Source of the DNA: an uncultured Comamonas sp.
GTDB lineage: Bacteria > Pseudomonadota > Gammaproteobacteria > Burkholderiales > Burkholderiaceae_C
Length of the DNA: 64,000 nucleotides
Assembly (NCBI GenBank): GCA_947306475.1
Contig: CAMZGS010000013.1
Location: forward strand, 1 to 64,000
Reading direction: 5' to 3'
Both the position numbers and the translations under genes were made by a program. Below the pieces are notes generated by a model. That model did not search any database, was not told the DNA's origin, and worked only from the letters and a program-made list of their open reading frames with translations. Each line of letters opens with the position of its first letter. The first letter of the stretch is position 1. Shown here in pieces: positions 45,054 through 56,030 of the stretch.

Positions 45054-45986
45054 TTAGCCGTTAATCCAGTCGCGGCGCACCAGGTATTTGCTCAGCAGCT
45101 CGGCCTCGGGACTGCCCGGCGGATCCTGGCGCTGGTAGCTCCAGTCGGCGTGCAGCGGCATGGACAGCAGGATGGACTCCGTGCGCCCGCCCGATTGCAG
45201 GCCAAAGTGCGTGCCCCGGTCCCACACCAGGTTGAACTCGACGTAACGGCCCCGGCGGTAGCGCTGGAATTGCACCTCGCGCTCGCCATAAGGGGTGCCC
45301 TGGCGCCACTCGACGATGGGCAGGTACGCCTGCAGGAAGGCATCGCCCACGCTTTGCAGCATGGCAAAGCCCTGCTCCTGGCCCAGCTCGGCAAAGTCGT
45401 CAAAGAAGATGCCTCCAATGCCGCGCTGTTCCTGGCGGTGCTTGAGGTAGAAGTACTCGTCGCACCACAGCTTGAAACGCGGGTACAGGTCTGCGCCAAA
45501 CGGTGCCAGGGCCTGGTGGCAGACGCGGTGAAAGTGCCGGGCATCTTCCTCAAAGCCATAGACGGGTGTCAGGTCCATGCCACCGCCGAACCAGCTCACC
45601 GCCTCGCGCCCTTGGGGCATGGCGCTGATCATGCGCACATTCATGTGCACGGTGGGCACGTAGGGGTTGACCGGGTGGAACACGAGCGAGACACCCATGG
45701 CCTCGAAAGGCGCGCCGGCCAGCTCCGGGCGGTGCTGGGTGGCCGAGGGTGGCAGCTGCGCACCGCGCACGTGGGAAAAACCACAACCAGCACGCTCAAA
45801 CACTTGGCCGCGCTCCAGGATCTTGGTCACGCCATCGCCCTGCAGGCGCTCCTGCGGCCCCTTTTCCCAGGCATCACGCAAAAAGCGCGCGCCTTGCGCA
45901 CCTTCGAGGTGCTCCAGCGCGCCAGTGATGCGTTCCTGCAGGTCCAGCAGGTATGCGCGCACGCTGCTGCTTTCCAGTGCGCTCAT
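45054..45986 (-). CDS. hemF: Oxygen-dependent coproporphyrinogen III oxidase
   Basis: [49 protein letters not shown]. Confidence 0.95.
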   Translation of the reverse strand: MSALESSSVRAYLLDLQERITGALEHLEGAQGARFLRDAWEKGPQERLQGDGVTKILERGQVFERAGCGFSHVRGAQLPPSATQHRPELAGAPFEAMGVSLVFHPVNPYVPTVHMNVRMISAMPQGREAVSWFGGGMDLTPVYGFEEDARHFHRVCHQALAPFGADLYPRFKLWCDEYFYLKHRQEQRGIGGIFFDDFAELGQEQGFAMLQSVGDAFLQAYLPIVEWRQGTPYGEREVQFQRYRRGRYVEFNLVWDRGTHFGLQSGGRTESILLSMPLHADWSYQRQDPPGSPEAELLSKYLVRRDWING

Positions 45987-45989
45987 GGC

Positions 45990-47276
45990 TCAGCTCTTGA
46001 TGGCACGGTAGCCAATGTCGCTGCGGTACTGCATGCCATCGAAATGGATGCCGCGCACCACGTCGTACACACGCTGCTGGGCCAGACGCAGGCTGTCGGC
46101 CAGGGCAGTGACGCACAGCACGCGCCCGCCGCTGGTGCGGGGCTTGCCATCTGCGTCCAGCTGGCTGCCAGCGTGAAAGACCATGGCATCGTCGGCCTCG
46201 GCCGGCAGGCCAGTAATGACGTCGCCCTTGCGCGGTGCTTCGGGGTAGCTGGCCGCGGCCATGACCACACCCAGTGCCGGGCGGCGGTCCCACTCCAGCT
46301 CGACCTGGTCGAGCTTGCCGTCCACGGCAGCGAGCAGCACCTCCACCAGATCGGTCTTCAGGCGCATCATGATGGGCTGGGTTTCCGGATCGCCCATGCG
46401 GGTGTTGAATTCCAGCGTCTTGGGCTGACCCTGGGCATCGATCATCAGGCCGGCGTACAGGAAGCCGCTGAAGGGCACGCCGTCCTTTTCCATGCCGCGC
46501 ACGGTCGGCAGGATGATTTCGCGCATCACGCGGGCATGCACATCGGCAGTGACCACCGGTGCGGGCGAATAGGCGCCCATGCCGCCGGTGTTCGGGCCTG
46601 CGTCGCCGTCCTTGAGGCGCTTGTGGTCCTGACTGGTGGCCAGGGCGCAGACGTTCTTGCCGTCCACCAGGACGATGAAGCTGGCCTCTTCCCCGCTCAG
46701 GAACTCTTCGATCACGACGCGCGCGCCGCCCTCGTTGTGCTGCACGCCAAACTTGTTGTCCACCAGCATGAAGTCCACGGCCTCGTGGGCTTCCTGCAGC
46801 GTCATGGCCACCACCACGCCCTTGCCGGCAGCCAGGCCGTCGGCCTTGACCACGATGGGGGCGCCCAGCTTGTCGATGTAGGCGTGGGCAGCAGCAGGAT
46901 CGGTAAAGGTTTCGTAGGCTGCGGTCGGGATGCCGTGGCGCTTCATGAAGGCCTTGGAGAAGGCCTTGGAGCTTTCCAGCTGGGCAGCCGCCCTGGTGGG
47001 ACCAAAGATCTTCAGGCCGTGGGCGCGGAATTCATCGACCACGCCGGCTGCCAGCGGTGCCTCCGGGCCAACCACGGTCAGCCCGACCTTTTCCTCCTGC
47101 GCCCATTCGCGCAGGGCCACCACGTCGGTGATGGGCAGGTTTTCCAGCTTGCCGCCAGCCAGGGCCGTGCCGCCATTGCCGGGGGCAACAAACACCTTCG
47201 TCGCCTTGGGCGACTGCGCCAGTTTCCACGCCAGGGCGTGTTCGCGGCCACCGCCGCCGATGACAAGTATCTTCAT
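45990..47276 (-). CDS. purD: Phosphoribosylamine-glycine ligase
   Basis: [23 protein letters not shown]. Confidence 0.96.
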   Translation of the reverse strand: MKILVIGGGGREHALAWKLAQSPKATKVFVAPGNGGTALAGGKLENLPITDVVALREWAQEEKVGLTVVGPEAPLAAGVVDEFRAHGLKIFGPTRAAAQLESSKAFSKAFMKRHGIPTAAYETFTDPAAAHAYIDKLGAPIVVKADGLAAGKGVVVAMTLQEAHEAVDFMLVDNKFGVQHNEGGARVVIEEFLSGEEASFIVLVDGKNVCALATSQDHKRLKDGDAGPNTGGMGAYSPAPVVTADVHARVMREIILPTVRGMEKDGVPFSGFLYAGLMIDAQGQPKTLEFNTRMGDPETQPIMMRLKTDLVEVLLAAVDGKLDQVELEWDRRPALGVVMAAASYPEAPRKGDVITGLPAEADDAMVFHAGSQLDADGKPRTSGGRVLCVTALADSLRLAQQRVYDVVRGIHFDGMQYRSDIGYRAIKS

Positions 47277-47992
47277 AGTTCTGCGTTGTGATAGACGTTC
47301 TGCACGTCGTCCAGGTCTTCGAGCACGTCAAGCAGTTTCTGCATGCGCTCTGCATCTTCTCCCGTCAGGGCAATGGTGTTCTCGGCGCGCATGGTCACCT
47401 CAGCCATTTCGGGCGTCAGGCCGGCAGCTTCCAGGGCTTTCTTCACAGCCTCGAAGTCACCGGGGGTGGTCAGCACCTCGATGGCGCCATCCTCGTCGGT
47501 GATCACGTCCTCGGCACCGGCCTCCAGGGCAACTTCCATCACCTGGTCCTCGCTGGTGCCGGGGGCAAAGATCAGCTGCCCCACATGCTTGAACTGGAAG
47601 GCCACCGAGCCTTCGGTGCCCATGTTGCCGCCGTACTTGTTGAAGGCGTGCCGCACTTCGGCCACCGTGCGCACACGGTTGTCGGTCATGGTGTCCACGA
47701 TGATGGCGGCACCGCCAATGCCGTAGCCCTCGTAGCGGATTTCCTCGTAGCTGACGCCTTCGAGGTTGCCCGTGGCCTTGTCGATGTTGCGCTTGATGTT
47801 TTCGGCGGGCATGTTGGCTGCCTTGGCCTTTTCAACGGCCAGGCGCAGACGCGGGTTGGCGTCCAGGTCCCCCCCACCTTGGCGCGCTGCCACCATGATT
47901 TCACGAATAATGCGCGTCCAGATACGGCCACGCTTTTCATCCTGGCGACCTTTGCGGTGCTGGATGTTGGCCCATTTGCTGTGTCCTGCCAC
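47273..47992 (-). CDS. YebC/PmpR-family regulatory protein
   Basis: [32 protein letters not shown]. Confidence 0.95.
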   Translation of the reverse strand: MAGHSKWANIQHRKGRQDEKRGRIWTRIIREIMVAARQGGGDLDANPRLRLAVEKAKAANMPAENIKRNIDKATGNLEGVSYEEIRYEGYGIGGAAIIVDTMTDNRVRTVAEVRHAFNKYGGNMGTEGSVAFQFKHVGQLIFAPGTSEDQVMEVALEAGAEDVITDEDGAIEVLTTPGDFEAVKKALEAAGLTPEMAEVTMRAENTIALTGEDAERMQKLLDVLEDLDDVQNVYHNAEL

Positions 47993-48074
47993 AAGAAGTC
48001 CTTTTGTCTTGGTTTAATCTCGGGAACGCACGATTCTACGTTTGACAGCCCCCCCTGCGAGAGGAAACCCGAAT

Positions 48075-49568
48075 ATGGCCTTGTCTCTGCCTATCGCCCA
48101 AAGTACCAGCGGCCCCTGTGAACTGCTTCTGCCGCTGGTCAATCGCCACGGACTGATCACCGGAGCCACCGGCACGGGCAAGACGGTTACTCTGCAAAAG
48201 ATAGCAGAAAGTCTATCGCTGGCAGGCGTTCCCGTCTTCATGGCCGACATCAAAGGGGACCTGAGCGGCATCAGTCAGAGTGGCCACATCGGCGACAGGA
48301 TGGCCGCCACCCTGGCCGAGCGTGGCATCGCCACCCCGGAGCCTGTGGCCTGTCCCGTTCAGCTGTGGGACGTTTTCGGTGAGCAAGGCCACCCGGTGCG
48401 GGCCACGATTTCCGACATGGGGCCGCAGCTCATCGGGCGCATGCTGGGGCTCAACGACACACAGATGGGCGTGCTGAACGTCGTCTTCAAAGTGGCGGAC
48501 GACAACGGCCTGTTGCTGCTGGACCTGAAGGATCTGCGTTCCATGCTGCAGTACGTGGGCGACAACGCCCGCCAGTTCACCACCGACTACGGCAATATCT
48601 CCGCAGCCAGCGTGGGCGCCATTCAGCGTGGCTTGCTGCAACTGGAAACCCAGGGCGGTGACGTGTTCTTTGGCGAGCCCATGCTCAACATCGACGATCT
48701 GATGCAGACCGACGCCCAGGGCAAGGGCATGGTGAACATCCTCGCTGCCGACCGGTTGATGCAGTCGCCACGGCTGTACTCCACCTTCCTGCTGTGGCTG
48801 CTCTCGGAACTGTACGAGCGCCTGCCGGAAGTCGGCGACCTGGACAAGCCCAAACTGGCCTTTTTCTTTGACGAGGCGCACCTGCTGTTCAACGACGCCC
48901 CCAAGGTATTGCTGGAGCGCATTGAGCTGGTGGTGCGCCTGATCCGCTCCAAGGGCGTGGGGGTGTACTTCGTCACCCAGGTGCCGACGGACATCCCGGA
49001 CAGCGTGCTGGCCCAGCTGGGCAACCGTGTGCAGCACGCCCTGCGCGCCTTCACACCCAAAGACCAGAAAGCCGTCAAGGCCACGGCGCAGACCATGCGC
49101 CCCAATCCAGGGCTGGATATTGAGGCAGCCATCACCGAACTGGCGGTGGGCGAGGCGCTGGTGAGCTTCCTGGATGAAAAGGGCCGCCCCGGCGTGACCC
49201 AGCGTGCCTTCATCGCCCCGCCGGGCAGCCAGATTGGCCCGATCACCCAGGAGCAGCGCCTGGCGCTGATCAGGAACTCCCTCGTCGCCGGGGTGTACGA
49301 GTCTGCCGTGGATCGTGAATCGGCCTTTGAAATCCTGCGCGACCGTGCCAATGCCGCAGCGCAGGCGGAACAGACCGGGGTACAACCCTCCTCCAGCCTG
49401 GTGCAGGGCCTGAACGAATTCCTGTTTGGCAGTACCGGCCCGCGCGGCGGCAAAAGGGACGGCCTGGTACAGAGCGTGGCCAGATCTACGGCGCGTTCCA
49501 TGCTGAACAAGGCCGCCGGCCAGCTGTTGCGCGGTGCGCTGGGCACGCTGCTGGGCGGCAAGAAGTAG
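48075..49568 (+). CDS. HerA-like / DUF853 ATPase
   Basis: [40 protein letters not shown]. Confidence 0.88.
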   Translation: MALSLPIAQSTSGPCELLLPLVNRHGLITGATGTGKTVTLQKIAESLSLAGVPVFMADIKGDLSGISQSGHIGDRMAATLAERGIATPEPVACPVQLWDVFGEQGHPVRATISDMGPQLIGRMLGLNDTQMGVLNVVFKVADDNGLLLLDLKDLRSMLQYVGDNARQFTTDYGNISAASVGAIQRGLLQLETQGGDVFFGEPMLNIDDLMQTDAQGKGMVNILAADRLMQSPRLYSTFLLWLLSELYERLPEVGDLDKPKLAFFFDEAHLLFNDAPKVLLERIELVVRLIRSKGVGVYFVTQVPTDIPDSVLAQLGNRVQHALRAFTPKDQKAVKATAQTMRPNPGLDIEAAITELAVGEALVSFLDEKGRPGVTQRAFIAPPGSQIGPITQEQRLALIRNSLVAGVYESAVDRESAFEILRDRANAAAQAEQTGVQPSSSLVQGLNEFLFGSTGPRGGKRDGLVQSVARSTARSMLNKAAGQLLRGALGTLLGGKK

Positions 49569-49695
49569 GTGCACCGTGTGCAAAAGGCACAGAAAGCACG
49601 GCAACGCCTTTTCGGGCCTGCAGGCCTTTTAGAATCGCGGGGTTATGTCCGCAGCGCGCGGCTTGCCCCACTTGAGTTTTTAGCGAAAGAACGCC

Positions 49696-50403
49696 ATGAA
49701 TTTGCCTTTGAACAGCCTGGTTGACCCTAGCGATGCCACCGAGCATGCACGCTACAACATGGTGGAACAACAGATCCGCCCCTGGAACGTCCACAACGAG
49801 GCAGTCCTGGAAGCGCTGCACACCCTGCGCCGTGAAGACTTCGTGCCCCCCACGCACTACCAGAAAGCCTTCATGGACGTCGAAATCCCGCTGCGCGACG
49901 ACGCGTTTGCGCTGGAGCGTGGCCACTGCATGCTGGCGCCCAAGATCGATGCCCGCCTGGCCAACGACCTGCAGCTGCAACCGCACGAGCGCGTGCTGGA
50001 GATTGGCACCGGCTCGGGCTACATGGCGGGCCTGCTCTCGCGCCTGTGCAAGGAAGTGATCACGCTGGAAATCGATACCGAGCTGGCTGAGGCCGCACGC
50101 GAGAACCTGGCCAGCGCTGGTTGCGACAACGTCACCGTGCGGGTGGCCGACGGCAGCAAGGCGGGACTGCCCGATGGTCCGTTCGACGCCATCGTGCTCA
50201 GTGGCTCGGTGCCCGAGGTACCCCAGCTCCTGCTGGAGCAGCTCAAGGACGGTGGCCGCCTGATCGCCATCGTGGGCGATCTGCCCGTGATGCGCGTGAC
50301 CCTGGTGCAGAAAAACGGCAGCCAGTACAGCACCACCACGCCGTGGGACACGGTGGCACCGCGCCTGCAGGGCTTCGGCGGCGCGTCGAAGTTCGTGTTC
50401 TAG
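49696..50403 (+). CDS. pcm: Protein-L-isoaspartate O-methyltransferase-like
   Basis: NMVEQQIRPW, VLEIGTGSGYMAGLLSRL. Confidence 0.85.
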   Translation: MNLPLNSLVDPSDATEHARYNMVEQQIRPWNVHNEAVLEALHTLRREDFVPPTHYQKAFMDVEIPLRDDAFALERGHCMLAPKIDARLANDLQLQPHERVLEIGTGSGYMAGLLSRLCKEVITLEIDTELAEAARENLASAGCDNVTVRVADGSKAGLPDGPFDAIVLSGSVPEVPQLLLEQLKDGGRLIAIVGDLPVMRVTLVQKNGSQYSTTTPWDTVAPRLQGFGGASKFVF

Positions 50404-50422
50404 GCAGCCCCCGCTGTACGCG

Positions 50423-50770
50423 ATGTTCCACCAGGTAGGCCCCGCCCAGTTGGACGCATGGCTGGCGCAGTGCGCCGATGCGGGCCGTGCGGCGGTACTC
50501 CTGGACGTGCGCGAGCCCTGGGAGCACCAGCTGGTCAATGCCACGACAGATGCACGCTTTGAGCACGTGCACATACCCATGGCGCAGGTGCATGCGCACC
50601 TGAATCAGCTCGATCCACAGCGCCCGATTGCCTGCCTGTGCCACCATGGCGTGCGCAGCATGCACGTTGCCGCCTATCTGGCCCAGCAGGGCTTTGCCCA
50701 GGTGGCCAACATCGTGGGCGGTATCGATGCCTGGGCCGCCGAATGTGCGCCCGACATGGCGCGCTACTGA
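50423..50770 (+). CDS. Rhodanese-like protein
   Basis: LLDVREPWEHQLV, IACLCHHGVRSMHVA. Confidence 0.88.
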   Translation: MFHQVGPAQLDAWLAQCADAGRAAVLLDVREPWEHQLVNATTDARFEHVHIPMAQVHAHLNQLDPQRPIACLCHHGVRSMHVAAYLAQQGFAQVANIVGGIDAWAAECAPDMARY

Positions 50771-50798
50771 CTGCGCCGCAAAGGACGGACCTGCTGCC

Positions 50799-52166
50799 AT
50801 GCCCCGCCCCCCTCTTCCTTCCCTGGTGTCTGCCCTGGTGCTGTGCTGCAGTTTCGGCAGCGCCCAGGCGCAAAGCCTGCTGGCACTGACGGAGCAGACC
50901 CTGGCCCACGATGCCCAATGGCAGGCCCAGGCGCTGGAAGTGCAGGCGGCCGACCACCGACGGCTGCAGGCGCGGGCCGCCCTGTTGCCGCAGGTGGGCC
51001 TGCAGGCCAGCAGTCAGTACAGCGACAGCCGCGTGCGCGCCGAGCTGCCGCAGCTGGGCATGCAGACCCAGAACCTGCATGCCCGCCAGGAAAGCGCTGG
51101 CGTGCAGTTGGTGCAGCCCCTATACGCCCCGGCGCTGCATCTGCAGTACCGCGAAGGCAAGCAGGCACTGGAGCTGACCCATGCCCAACTGGAGGCCGCA
51201 CGCCAGAGCCTGTTGCTGCGCGTGGCACAGGCCTATTTCGAGGCACTGATGGCGCGCGATGCCCTGGCTGTGCAGGAGACGCTGGTGGGGGCTGTCAGCA
51301 CGCAGGCCCAGCTGGCACAGCGCAATTTCGATCTGGGGCTGACCACCATCACCGACGTACGCGAGGCGCAGGCGCGCCTGGATCTGGCGCAGGCGCAGCG
51401 CCTGGGGCTGGAAAACCAATGGCGCAGCGCCGTTCTGGCGCTGGAAAAGCTCAGTGGCCAGAGTGATCCAAGCCTGTGGACCCTGCCCACCGAGGCAGAA
51501 CTGCCCCTGCTGGATACGGCCCTGCAAGACCAGTGGCTGCAGGAGCTGCCCGAGACGCATCCGCTGCTGCAGCAGGCCGATATTGCGCGCCGTCTGGCAG
51601 AGCTACGTACGCGCAAGGCCAAGGCGGGCCATTTGCCCACGGTGGAACTGCAGGCCAGCTATGGCCGCCAGCGCAACCCCGATGGCAGCCTGACCACCCC
51701 CTACCCCCACCGCACCACAGTGGGCACCATCGGCGTGCAGGCGCAGTTGCCGCTGTTTGCCGGTTTTGCCATTGAGCACCGGGTGCGTGAAGCATTGACC
51801 CAGGAAGAACAGGCGCATGCGCAGTGGCTGGACACCCTGCGCGGCCTGGAGCAGGCCGTGCGCCAGGCCTGGCTGGGGCTGGAAGCGGCCCAGCAGCAAA
51901 GCATCGCCCTGAAGCAGGCCGTGGCCTCCAGCCAGACTGCGCTGCAGGCCACACAAACCGGCTACCGCGTGGGGGTACGCATCAACGTCGATGTTCTGAA
52001 CGCCCAGGTGCAGTTGCACAACGCACGCAAGGACTGGCTGCGTGCGCGTTACCAGGTGCTGCTGGGGCAATTGCAGCTGCTGCAGGCAGCCGGACGCTTG
52101 CACCTGCAGGATGTGGAAGCCATCAGCGCCCTGCTTCGCCCTGCCACCGGGCAACCCGACCCCTGA
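50799..52166 (+). CDS. tolC: TolC-family outer membrane protein
   Basis: Signal peptide plus OEP repeats; NFDLGLTTITDVREAQARLDLAQAQ. Confidence 0.88.
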   Translation: MPRPPLPSLVSALVLCCSFGSAQAQSLLALTEQTLAHDAQWQAQALEVQAADHRRLQARAALLPQVGLQASSQYSDSRVRAELPQLGMQTQNLHARQESAGVQLVQPLYAPALHLQYREGKQALELTHAQLEAARQSLLLRVAQAYFEALMARDALAVQETLVGAVSTQAQLAQRNFDLGLTTITDVREAQARLDLAQAQRLGLENQWRSAVLALEKLSGQSDPSLWTLPTEAELPLLDTALQDQWLQELPETHPLLQQADIARRLAELRTRKAKAGHLPTVELQASYGRQRNPDGSLTTPYPHRTTVGTIGVQAQLPLFAGFAIEHRVREALTQEEQAHAQWLDTLRGLEQAVRQAWLGLEAAQQQSIALKQAVASSQTALQATQTGYRVGVRINVDVLNAQVQLHNARKDWLRARYQVLLGQLQLLQAAGRLHLQDVEAISALLRPATGQPDP

Positions 52167-52177
52167 TCCCTCCCCCC

Positions 52178-53143
52178 CTAGCGTCGCCCCAGGCGCTGGC
52201 TGCGCTGCGACAGCGCTCGCCGTTGCAACGATGTGCCGCTGCGTCCACCGCTGACAACCTCCCCGGCCCGCTGCTGGCGCAGCAATTGCTCCTTGAGCGC
52301 CTGGGCACGCTCCTGCGCAGCTGCCAGTGCCTGGACGGTTTGCAAGTGGGTCTGGCGCTCCTGTAGCCATTCGGCTTCCTGCTCGGCCATGCGCGCCTGC
52401 AAGGCCTCGTAGCGCTGCTGGGCGCTGGCCAGTGCGTCCTGTTGCTGCTTGCGTGCCTTTTCCAGTTCCTGGCGACTGCGATCCAGCTCCGTGAGCCAGC
52501 GCTTTTCATTGCCCGAGAACTGTTCGACCAGGCGTTGCCGCTCCTGTGCTGCTGCCTGCAGCTGGACGTTGTGCTCCTGCCGTTCGGCTTCGCGCTGCGC
52601 CTGGACGGCGTCGGCATCGGCGTGCAGCTGGGCGATGGTGGCATCGCGCTGCTGCAACTGCTGCTCCAGTCCTTCCAGGCGCTGCATCAGGTCGGCCTGC
52701 TGCGCCTGGGCCAGACGCCAGGCTTCTTCCATGGCTGCTTTCTGCTGGGTCAGTGCTTCGGCCTGGCGCTGCAGTTGCGCCTGTTCCTGTTCCAGCGCTG
52801 CCCGGGCGGCGCCCAGCTGGGCGTGCGCCTCGGCCAGGGCGGCTTCGGCAGCGTCCTGTGCCTGCTGTTGGGCGGTCTGCCACAGCGTGCGCATGGCATC
52901 AAGCACGGCGGCCGGCAGACCGGCAGTGCGTTGTTCTGCCTGTTTTTCCTGCGTCAGTCGCTCGCCCAGGTGCGCAAACCAGCTCTCCAGCATCGGGCCA
53001 ACGGTATTGGGCGAACCACGTCCCAGTTGTTGGCGTACACGCTCGATGGTGGGGCGCTGCCCCTGTGCCAGCACTGCATCGGCAGCAGCCCAGACATCCT
53101 GCTCCTGCACGCCTCGCGTGGTTTTGGGGGTGATGTAAGACAT
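52178..53143 (-). CDS. KfrA-like DNA-binding coiled-coil protein
   Basis: VWAAADAVLAQGQRPTIERVRQQLGRGSPNTVGPML N-terminus plus long coiled coil. Confidence 0.82.
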   Translation of the reverse strand: MSYITPKTTRGVQEQDVWAAADAVLAQGQRPTIERVRQQLGRGSPNTVGPMLESWFAHLGERLTQEKQAEQRTAGLPAAVLDAMRTLWQTAQQQAQDAAEAALAEAHAQLGAARAALEQEQAQLQRQAEALTQQKAAMEEAWRLAQAQQADLMQRLEGLEQQLQQRDATIAQLHADADAVQAQREAERQEHNVQLQAAAQERQRLVEQFSGNEKRWLTELDRSRQELEKARKQQQDALASAQQRYEALQARMAEQEAEWLQERQTHLQTVQALAAAQERAQALKEQLLRQQRAGEVVSGGRSGTSLQRRALSQRSQRLGRR

Positions 53144-53147
53144 AGGC

Positions 53148-53239
53148 GATAATTTACTTGTGATAAGTGATGCTTATCGGAAATTATAACAGAATTTTGT
53201 TTAACAACAATTGTATTACATATTACACAATACAAATTG
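53148..53239. promoter_or_regulatory. Divergent intergenic region with two inverted repeats
   Basis: GATAATTT..GATAAG-N5-CTTATC..AAATTAT (53148-53187); CAATTGTATT-N11-AATACAAATTG (53208-53239). Confidence 0.6.
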
Positions 53240-54412
53240 ATGAAAAAATATCGCATTTCTCCCGTGTACACCGCTTCGCCACCCTCTTCTGCGCTGTACA
53301 CACCTGGGCAGGTAGCGAAACAAGCCGACCCTGCGCCCGACACACTGGCCAGCCTGAGCGCTGCCACCCTGCAGGCCCTGCAGGACCTGTTGCGCCAGGG
53401 CGAGGCGGAAAACACGCTGCGCAGCTACGCCAGTGCCATGCGGTACTGGGCCGGCTGGATGCAGTTGCGCCTGGGGCAGACCATCGCCCTGCCCCTGTCG
53501 GTGGAGGTGGTGTTGCAGTTCATTGCCGACCATGCCCCGCGTCAGACGGCCAGCGGATTGCGCACGGAACTGCCCCCGCAGGTGGATGCCGCCCTGGTGC
53601 AATCGGGCTGCAAGAGCAAGCTGGGGGCGCCAGCACATGCCACCCTGGTGCATCGGCTGGCCGTGCTCTCCAAGGCGCACCAGAGCCGCAACCTGCCCAA
53701 CCCTTGCCAGGATCCGCGCGTGCGCGAGGTGCTGGCGCGTGCACGCAAGGCCTATGCACGCCAGGGGGGGCGGGTGCAGAAAAAGGCGGCGTTGACCAAG
53801 GATTTGCTGCAGCGGCTGCTCGATACCTGTGACGACAGCCTGATCGGCCTGCGCGATCGCGCCCTGCTGCTGTTTGCCTGGAGCAGCGGCGGACGCCGCC
53901 GCTCAGAGGTGGCGCAGGCCGACATGCGCTTTCTGCGCCGCCTGGGGCCGGGGCGCTTTGTCTATGAGCTGCTGCACAGCAAGACCAATCAGACCGGGCG
54001 CGCCAGCCCGGACAACCACAAGCCCGTGCTGGGCGCTGCTGGCGCGGCACTGGAGGCCTGGCTGACGGCCAGTGGCATTCAGGAGGGGGCGATCTTTCGG
54101 CGCATCCGCAAGGGGGGCTGTCTGGACGCCAGCGGCGCAGGGCTCTCGGCCGAAGCGGTGCGCCTGATCGTGCAGGAGCGCTGTCGCCTGGCAGGGCTGG
54201 ACGGGGACTTCTCCGCGCACTCGCTGCGTTCGGGCTTTGTCACCGAGGCCGGGCGGCGCAATATCTCTCTGGCGCAGACCATGGCGCTGACCGGGCACCA
54301 GAGCGTACCCACAGTGCTGGGCTACTTCCGCGCCGAGGCCGCCATCCACAACCCAGCTGCCCATCTGATGGATGACGAGGATGGCAGCAGCACGCCAGAT
54401 GCAAAAAAATGA
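53240..54412 (+). CDS. Chromosomal tyrosine recombinase
   Basis: WSSGGRRRSEV, HSKTNQTG, SAHSLRSGFVTEAG, LTGHQSVPTVLGYFR. Confidence 0.88.
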   Translation: MKKYRISPVYTASPPSSALYTPGQVAKQADPAPDTLASLSAATLQALQDLLRQGEAENTLRSYASAMRYWAGWMQLRLGQTIALPLSVEVVLQFIADHAPRQTASGLRTELPPQVDAALVQSGCKSKLGAPAHATLVHRLAVLSKAHQSRNLPNPCQDPRVREVLARARKAYARQGGRVQKKAALTKDLLQRLLDTCDDSLIGLRDRALLLFAWSSGGRRRSEVAQADMRFLRRLGPGRFVYELLHSKTNQTGRASPDNHKPVLGAAGAALEAWLTASGIQEGAIFRRIRKGGCLDASGAGLSAEAVRLIVQERCRLAGLDGDFSAHSLRSGFVTEAGRRNISLAQTMALTGHQSVPTVLGYFRAEAAIHNPAAHLMDDEDGSSTPDAKK

Positions 54413-54496
54413 GCTGCTTGCGCTTGATGGACAGTCATTTCAGATGCTTTTATATCTGAAATCCTTGGCCAGCAAGCGCAAGCAGCTCTGTTTTTT
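54411..54496. repeat. Dispersed palindromic element, copy E
   Basis: Perfect 16-bp arms GAGCTGCTTGCGCTTG/CAAGCGCAAGCAGCTC, inner hairpin ATTTCAGAT/ATCTGAAAT, T-run. Confidence 0.95.
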
Positions 54497-54502
54497 ATCA
54501 AA

Positions 54503-54841
54503 CTACAGCGAAGCGCGAAAGGCATCGCTGGCGGCAGCGGCCTGCTCCAGCCGGCGGGCGATGCTGCCACACACCAGATCGCACAGCGCATCGACCGAAT
54601 CGTCGGCCAGGCGGTAGTACACGCAGGTGCCGCGCCCTTCGCGGGTGACCATGCCCTGTTTGGTCATCAGCGACAGGTGGCGCGAGATGTTGGCTGCCGT
54701 ATAGCCGCATGCTTGTGCCAGTTCACCCACGTTGTATTCCCGCTTGCGCAGCAGATTCAGGATCTGCAGTCGGGTCGGTTCGGCCAGCACGTGAAAGTAG
54801 GCAGCAACTTGTTCCAGGGCTTGGGGTGGCAGGTCTTTCAT
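54503..54841 (-). CDS. ArsR-family transcriptional regulator
   Basis: LAEPTRLQILNLLRKREYNVGELAQACGYTAANISRHLSLMTKQGMV. Confidence 0.88.
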   Translation of the reverse strand: MKDLPPQALEQVAAYFHVLAEPTRLQILNLLRKREYNVGELAQACGYTAANISRHLSLMTKQGMVTREGRGTCVYYRLADDSVDALCDLVCGSIARRLEQAAAASDAFRASL

Positions 54842-54887
54842 GGCAAACAACTTCGAGGTGTAGGCAGGCGAGACGACGCATGATACA

Positions 54888-54925
54888 TTATTGAATTATT
54901 GAGCGATTGGTTAAATAAGCAATAA
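54888..54925. promoter_or_regulatory. Inverted repeat between ArsR and RND genes
   Basis: TTATTGaaTTATT...AATAAgCAATAA. Confidence 0.65.
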
Positions 54926-54934
54926 GGAATCAAT

Positions 54935-56029
54935 ATGCCCATCTCTTCCTGGAGGCGCTGGCTTGGCCCTGCCCTGCTGACCACCGCCTGGAATCTGGCA
55001 GGAGCGCAGGCCCCGACACCCACATTCGTCGCCCCTGCCGCCGCGCAGTACCACACCGTACAGGCCGCCGACCGCGCGGGCCTGAGCAGCCACGAGGCCC
55101 GGGTCGAGGCGGTGCGCGACGCGCTGCTGGCCGCGCAGGTGCCCGGGGCCATTGTCGCCTTGCAGGTGCAGGCCGGCGACCGGGTGCAGAAAGGCCAGAC
55201 CCTGCTGCGCATCGATGCGCGCATGGCCAGCCAGGGCGCCAGCGCCAGCCGGGCCCAGGTGGCCGCAGCCCAGGCCCAGCTGGCTGTGGCGCGCAAGGAA
55301 TACGAACGCCAGCAGCAGCTTTTTGCCAAGCGTTACATCAGTCAGGCGGCGCTGGACAGTGCCCAGGCCCAGTGGCAGGCCGCGCAGGCCCAGGTACAGG
55401 CCCTGCAGGCGCAGGCGGGCGTGGCCGCCACGCAGGCGCATCTGCACACAGTGCAAGCGCCTTTTGCCGGGGTGGTGGCGCGGGTGCCTGTCACCCTGGG
55501 GGATATGGCCATGCCCGGCACGCCGCTGCTGGCCCTGTACGACCCCGGTGCCCTGCGTGTGACGGCGCATGTCTCCAGCGCCCAGGCAGCGGCCCTGCGC
55601 CAGGCGGCCAGTGTGGAGGTGGAGCTGGTGGACAGCCCCGGCAGCCCGCGTCTGACGGTGACGGCTGCGCACATTCAGGTGTTGCCCACCGCCGATGCCC
55701 ATGCCCACACCGTACCGGTGCGCGTGGCCCTGCCTGCCGACCTGCCCGATGTGGTGCCCGGCATGTTTGCCCGCCTGTGGCTGCCTGATGTTCGGGATGC
55801 GGGGGCCACAGATGCCGCTGGCATGGCGCCGCGCCTGTGGATTCCCGCCCGGGCCGTGGTGCGCCGCGCGGAGATGACGGGGGTTTACGTGCAGGGTGCC
55901 AACGGCCTGCCGCAGCTGCGGCAGGTACGCCTGGGGGTGCAGCGGGGTGAGCAGGTGGAAGTGCTCAGCGGCGTGCGCGTGGGAGAACAGGTGGCCCTTG
56001 AGCCCGACAAGGCCATCCGGGAGCGCTGA
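54935..56029 (+). CDS. RND efflux periplasmic adaptor
   Basis: HlyD-like: GAIVALQVQAGDRVQKGQTLLRID, VQAPFAGVVARVPVTLGDM. Confidence 0.9.
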   Translation: MPISSWRRWLGPALLTTAWNLAGAQAPTPTFVAPAAAQYHTVQAADRAGLSSHEARVEAVRDALLAAQVPGAIVALQVQAGDRVQKGQTLLRIDARMASQGASASRAQVAAAQAQLAVARKEYERQQQLFAKRYISQAALDSAQAQWQAAQAQVQALQAQAGVAATQAHLHTVQAPFAGVVARVPVTLGDMAMPGTPLLALYDPGALRVTAHVSSAQAAALRQAASVEVELVDSPGSPRLTVTAAHIQVLPTADAHAHTVPVRVALPADLPDVVPGMFARLWLPDVRDAGATDAAGMAPRLWIPARAVVRRAEMTGVYVQGANGLPQLRQVRLGVQRGEQVEVLSGVRVGEQVALEPDKAIRER

Positions 56030-56030
56030 C

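Noticed and set aside
45150-47291. 713-aa plus-strand ORF opposite hemF/purD
   Set aside because: Antisense to two well-recognised metabolic genes
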